DNA of 64,000 nucleotides from Streptomyces aquilus (GTDB lineage Bacteria; Actinomycetota; Actinomycetes; Streptomycetales; Streptomycetaceae): assembly GCF_003955715.1 (NCBI RefSeq), contig NZ_CP034463.1, forward strand, positions 1,612,001-1,676,000. The letters are read 5' to 3'. Shown piece after piece: positions 62,837 through 64,000 of the stretch (position 1 is its first letter; every line of letters begins with the position of its first letter). The translations under genes were made by a program, and so were the position numbers. The notes beneath the pieces are model-generated. The model was not told the origin of the DNA. It did no database searches and saw only the letters and a list, made by a program, of their open reading frames with translations.

Positions 62837-62873
62837 GAACGAAATATTACTCGTCAGTACACCCAGTTCGTTC
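62837..62873. promoter_or_regulatory. Nested palindromes upstream of etfBA
   Basis: TACT-CGTC-AGTA (62848-62859) resembles the TACT/AGTA half-site operators of actinobacterial fatty-acid TetR repressors (family knowledge). It is enclosed by GAACGAA (62837-62843) and TTCGTTC (62867-62873), a perfect 7-bp inverted repeat with a 23-bp gap. The region is AT-rich (GAAATATTAC) and is the likely promoter. Confidence 0.55.
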
Positions 62874-62970
62874 CCGCTAAGCAAGCGCTTTGAACTGTGA
62901 CCTGTGCAACGCAGCGTAATCGGAACTCGACGGTCCCGCAGAGGGAGGTGCCGACATGCGGCACGAGCCG

Positions 62971-63480
62971 TCAGTCGCGCAGTCCGCTGAATCCGCCCTG
63001 GTGGTACAGGAGCGGACGGCCGGGGCCGGCGGGGTCGCCGAGGAGCACCTCGGCGAGGACGATCCGGTGGTCGCCCGCGGGCACGCGCGCGACGACGCGG
63101 CCCACCACCCAGGCCAGGACGTCGTCGAGGACGGGGACCCCGTTGGGCCCCTCGCGCCAGCCGGTGGGCGCGCCGAAGCGGTCGGCGCCGCTGCGGGCGA
63201 AGGTGGCGGCCAGCTCTTGCTGGTGCTCGCCGAGTATGTGGACGCCGACGTGCTCGGTCCTGGACATCGCGGGCCAGCTGGAGGCTCCGGTGCCGATGCC
63301 GAAGGACAGCATCGGGGGCTCGGCGGAGACCGAGGTGAGCGAGGTGGCGGTGAAGCCGACCGGGCCGTCCTCACCACGGGCGGTGATCACGGCGACGCCC
63401 GCCGCGTGCCGCCGGAAGACGGAGCGCAGCAGATCGGGGGAGGCGAGCTGAGGGGTGCGGAGGTCCGGCGTGGCCGTCAT
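62971..63480 (-). CDS. Flavin reductase-like FMN-binding protein
   Basis: A 169-aa split-barrel flavin reductase. FRRHAAGVAVITARGEDGPV, GFTATSLTSVSAEPPMLSFG and RTEHVGVHILGEHQQELA are the family's FMN-contact regions. It uses NAD(P)H to reduce free or bound FMN and supplies it to a partner monooxygenase or halogenase. The ATG at 63480 gives normal length. No monooxygenase partner is adjacent; the halogenase (13559) and monooxygenase (17277) in this window are possible but distant clients. Confidence 0.9.
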   Translation of the reverse strand: MTATPDLRTPQLASPDLLRSVFRRHAAGVAVITARGEDGPVGFTATSLTSVSAEPPMLSFGIGTGASSWPAMSRTEHVGVHILGEHQQELAATFARSGADRFGAPTGWREGPNGVPVLDDVLAWVVGRVVARVPAGDHRIVLAEVLLGDPAGPGRPLLYHQGGFSGLRD

Positions 63481-63673
63481 GGGGTCGTCCTTCTGCGAGG
63501 TGGGGCGAGCTGGTCCGTGGCTGCTCAACAACCCGGACAGCGCGCGCTCGCGGTGCGGGCCAGGTCGACGTGGACCCGCCCGAAGAGAAGGAGTTCCGAA
63601 GGCATACAGTCAGGCTGACGATAGGTGGTACGCCCAGTCAAGTAGGTCCCGGCATATGGGAGCTGCCTCACCG

Positions 63674-64000
63674 TCACACGGCCTCGCCGAGGGCCGCGAT
63701 GACATCCGCCTTGCGCGGCTGCCCGGTGGCGCGCCGCACCACCCGGCCCTGGGCGTCGAGCACCAGCACGGTCGGCGTCTTGAGGATGTCCAGTTCGCGT
63801 ACGAGGTCCAGGTGGGCCTCGGCGTCGATCTCGACGTGGGCGACCCCGGGGACCAGGTCGACGACCTCGCCGAGGACTCTCCGGGTGGCCCGGCAGGGCG
63901 CGCAGAAGGCGCTGGAGAACTGGACGAGGGTGGCCCGCTCCCCCAACTCCGCGCCCAGCTGGGCCGAGCCGAGCCGCTTGTCGTCGTCGCGCCCGCGCAC
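63674..64000 (-). CDS. Thioredoxin-fold protein (5' end beyond the window)
   Basis: At least 108 aa. The active-site motif is SSAFCAPCRATRRVL (CAPC), with the cis-Pro loop LDILKTPTVLVLDAQGRVV, as in thioredoxin-family proteins. The first residues (RGRDDDKRLGSAQLG) reach the right edge, so the start may lie outside and a signal or membrane segment could be missing. It would act in thiol-disulfide exchange. It is upstream of the flavin reductase gene on the same strand, with 193 bp between them. Confidence 0.8.
   Translation of the reverse strand: MRGRDDDKRLGSAQLGAELGERATLVQFSSAFCAPCRATRRVLGEVVDLVPGVAHVEIDAEAHLDLVRELDILKTPTVLVLDAQGRVVRRATGQPRKADVIAALGEAV

Overview
The window is very GC-rich, with GTG starts, strong third-position GC bias, many GTGA/ATGA stop-start overlaps, apparent leaderless promoters and a bldA-type TTA codon. 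Together with the gene content this points to a Streptomyces chromosome (inference, not checked by search). I recognise about 52 coding regions, two of them cut by the window edges. I saw no rRNA, tRNA, CRISPR array, insertion sequence, integrase or prophage gene.

Layout. 1-5.7 kb: an atypical LuxR-type response regulator behind a perfect palindrome, a membrane acyltransferase, GNAT and CGNR proteins, then two secreted hydrolases (GH5 glycosidase, streptogrisin-like protease), each with a LacI-like palindrome upstream. 5.9-16.3 kb: a compact biosynthetic unit made of one 2541-aa assembly-line protein (acyl-AMP ligase, ACP, KS, AT, DH, KR, ACP, TE), a carrier-type flavin halogenase and an MFS exporter. 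16.3-21.1 kb: a YceI protein, then a phenol-hydroxylase-like monooxygenase divergent from a Fis/AAA regulator. 21.2-26.0 kb: a membrane protein, a zinc-ribbon protein and a 1115-aa TPR-CHAT protein. 26.2-29.5 kb: modABC molybdate uptake, interrupted between modB and modC by about 460 bp of degenerate 29-30 bp repeats.

29.7-32.2 kb is the most intriguing small system. A TTA-containing 101-aa protein overlaps a polyprenyl diphosphate synthase gene, followed by an oxygenase of the MpaB/latex-clearing (DUF2236) type. This reads as a make-then-oxidatively-cleave isoprenoid module. 32.3-46.5 kb: a RibD/DHFR-like reductase, a VOC protein, a methyltransferase, two MFS exporters (one with a MarR repressor), an MmpL exporter with a two-component system and a SARP, a TetR/F420-type pair with four repeated operators, and a geranylgeranyl-reductase-family enzyme.

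46.6-64 kb is more housekeeping or carbohydrate-oriented: an M20 peptidase coupled to a kinase-fold protein, an AAA-Nudix fusion, a TIGR01777 epimerase, GH27 alpha-galactosidase, ROK kinase divergent from a LacI regulator, a membrane Ser/Thr kinase, a DUF6986 aldolase-like protein, a secreted endonuclease/exonuclease/phosphatase-fold protein, etfBA, a flavin reductase and a thioredoxin-like protein. Recurrent themes are divergent gene pairs with palindromes between them, hairpins overlapping starts, and repeat arrays that begin at gene ends.
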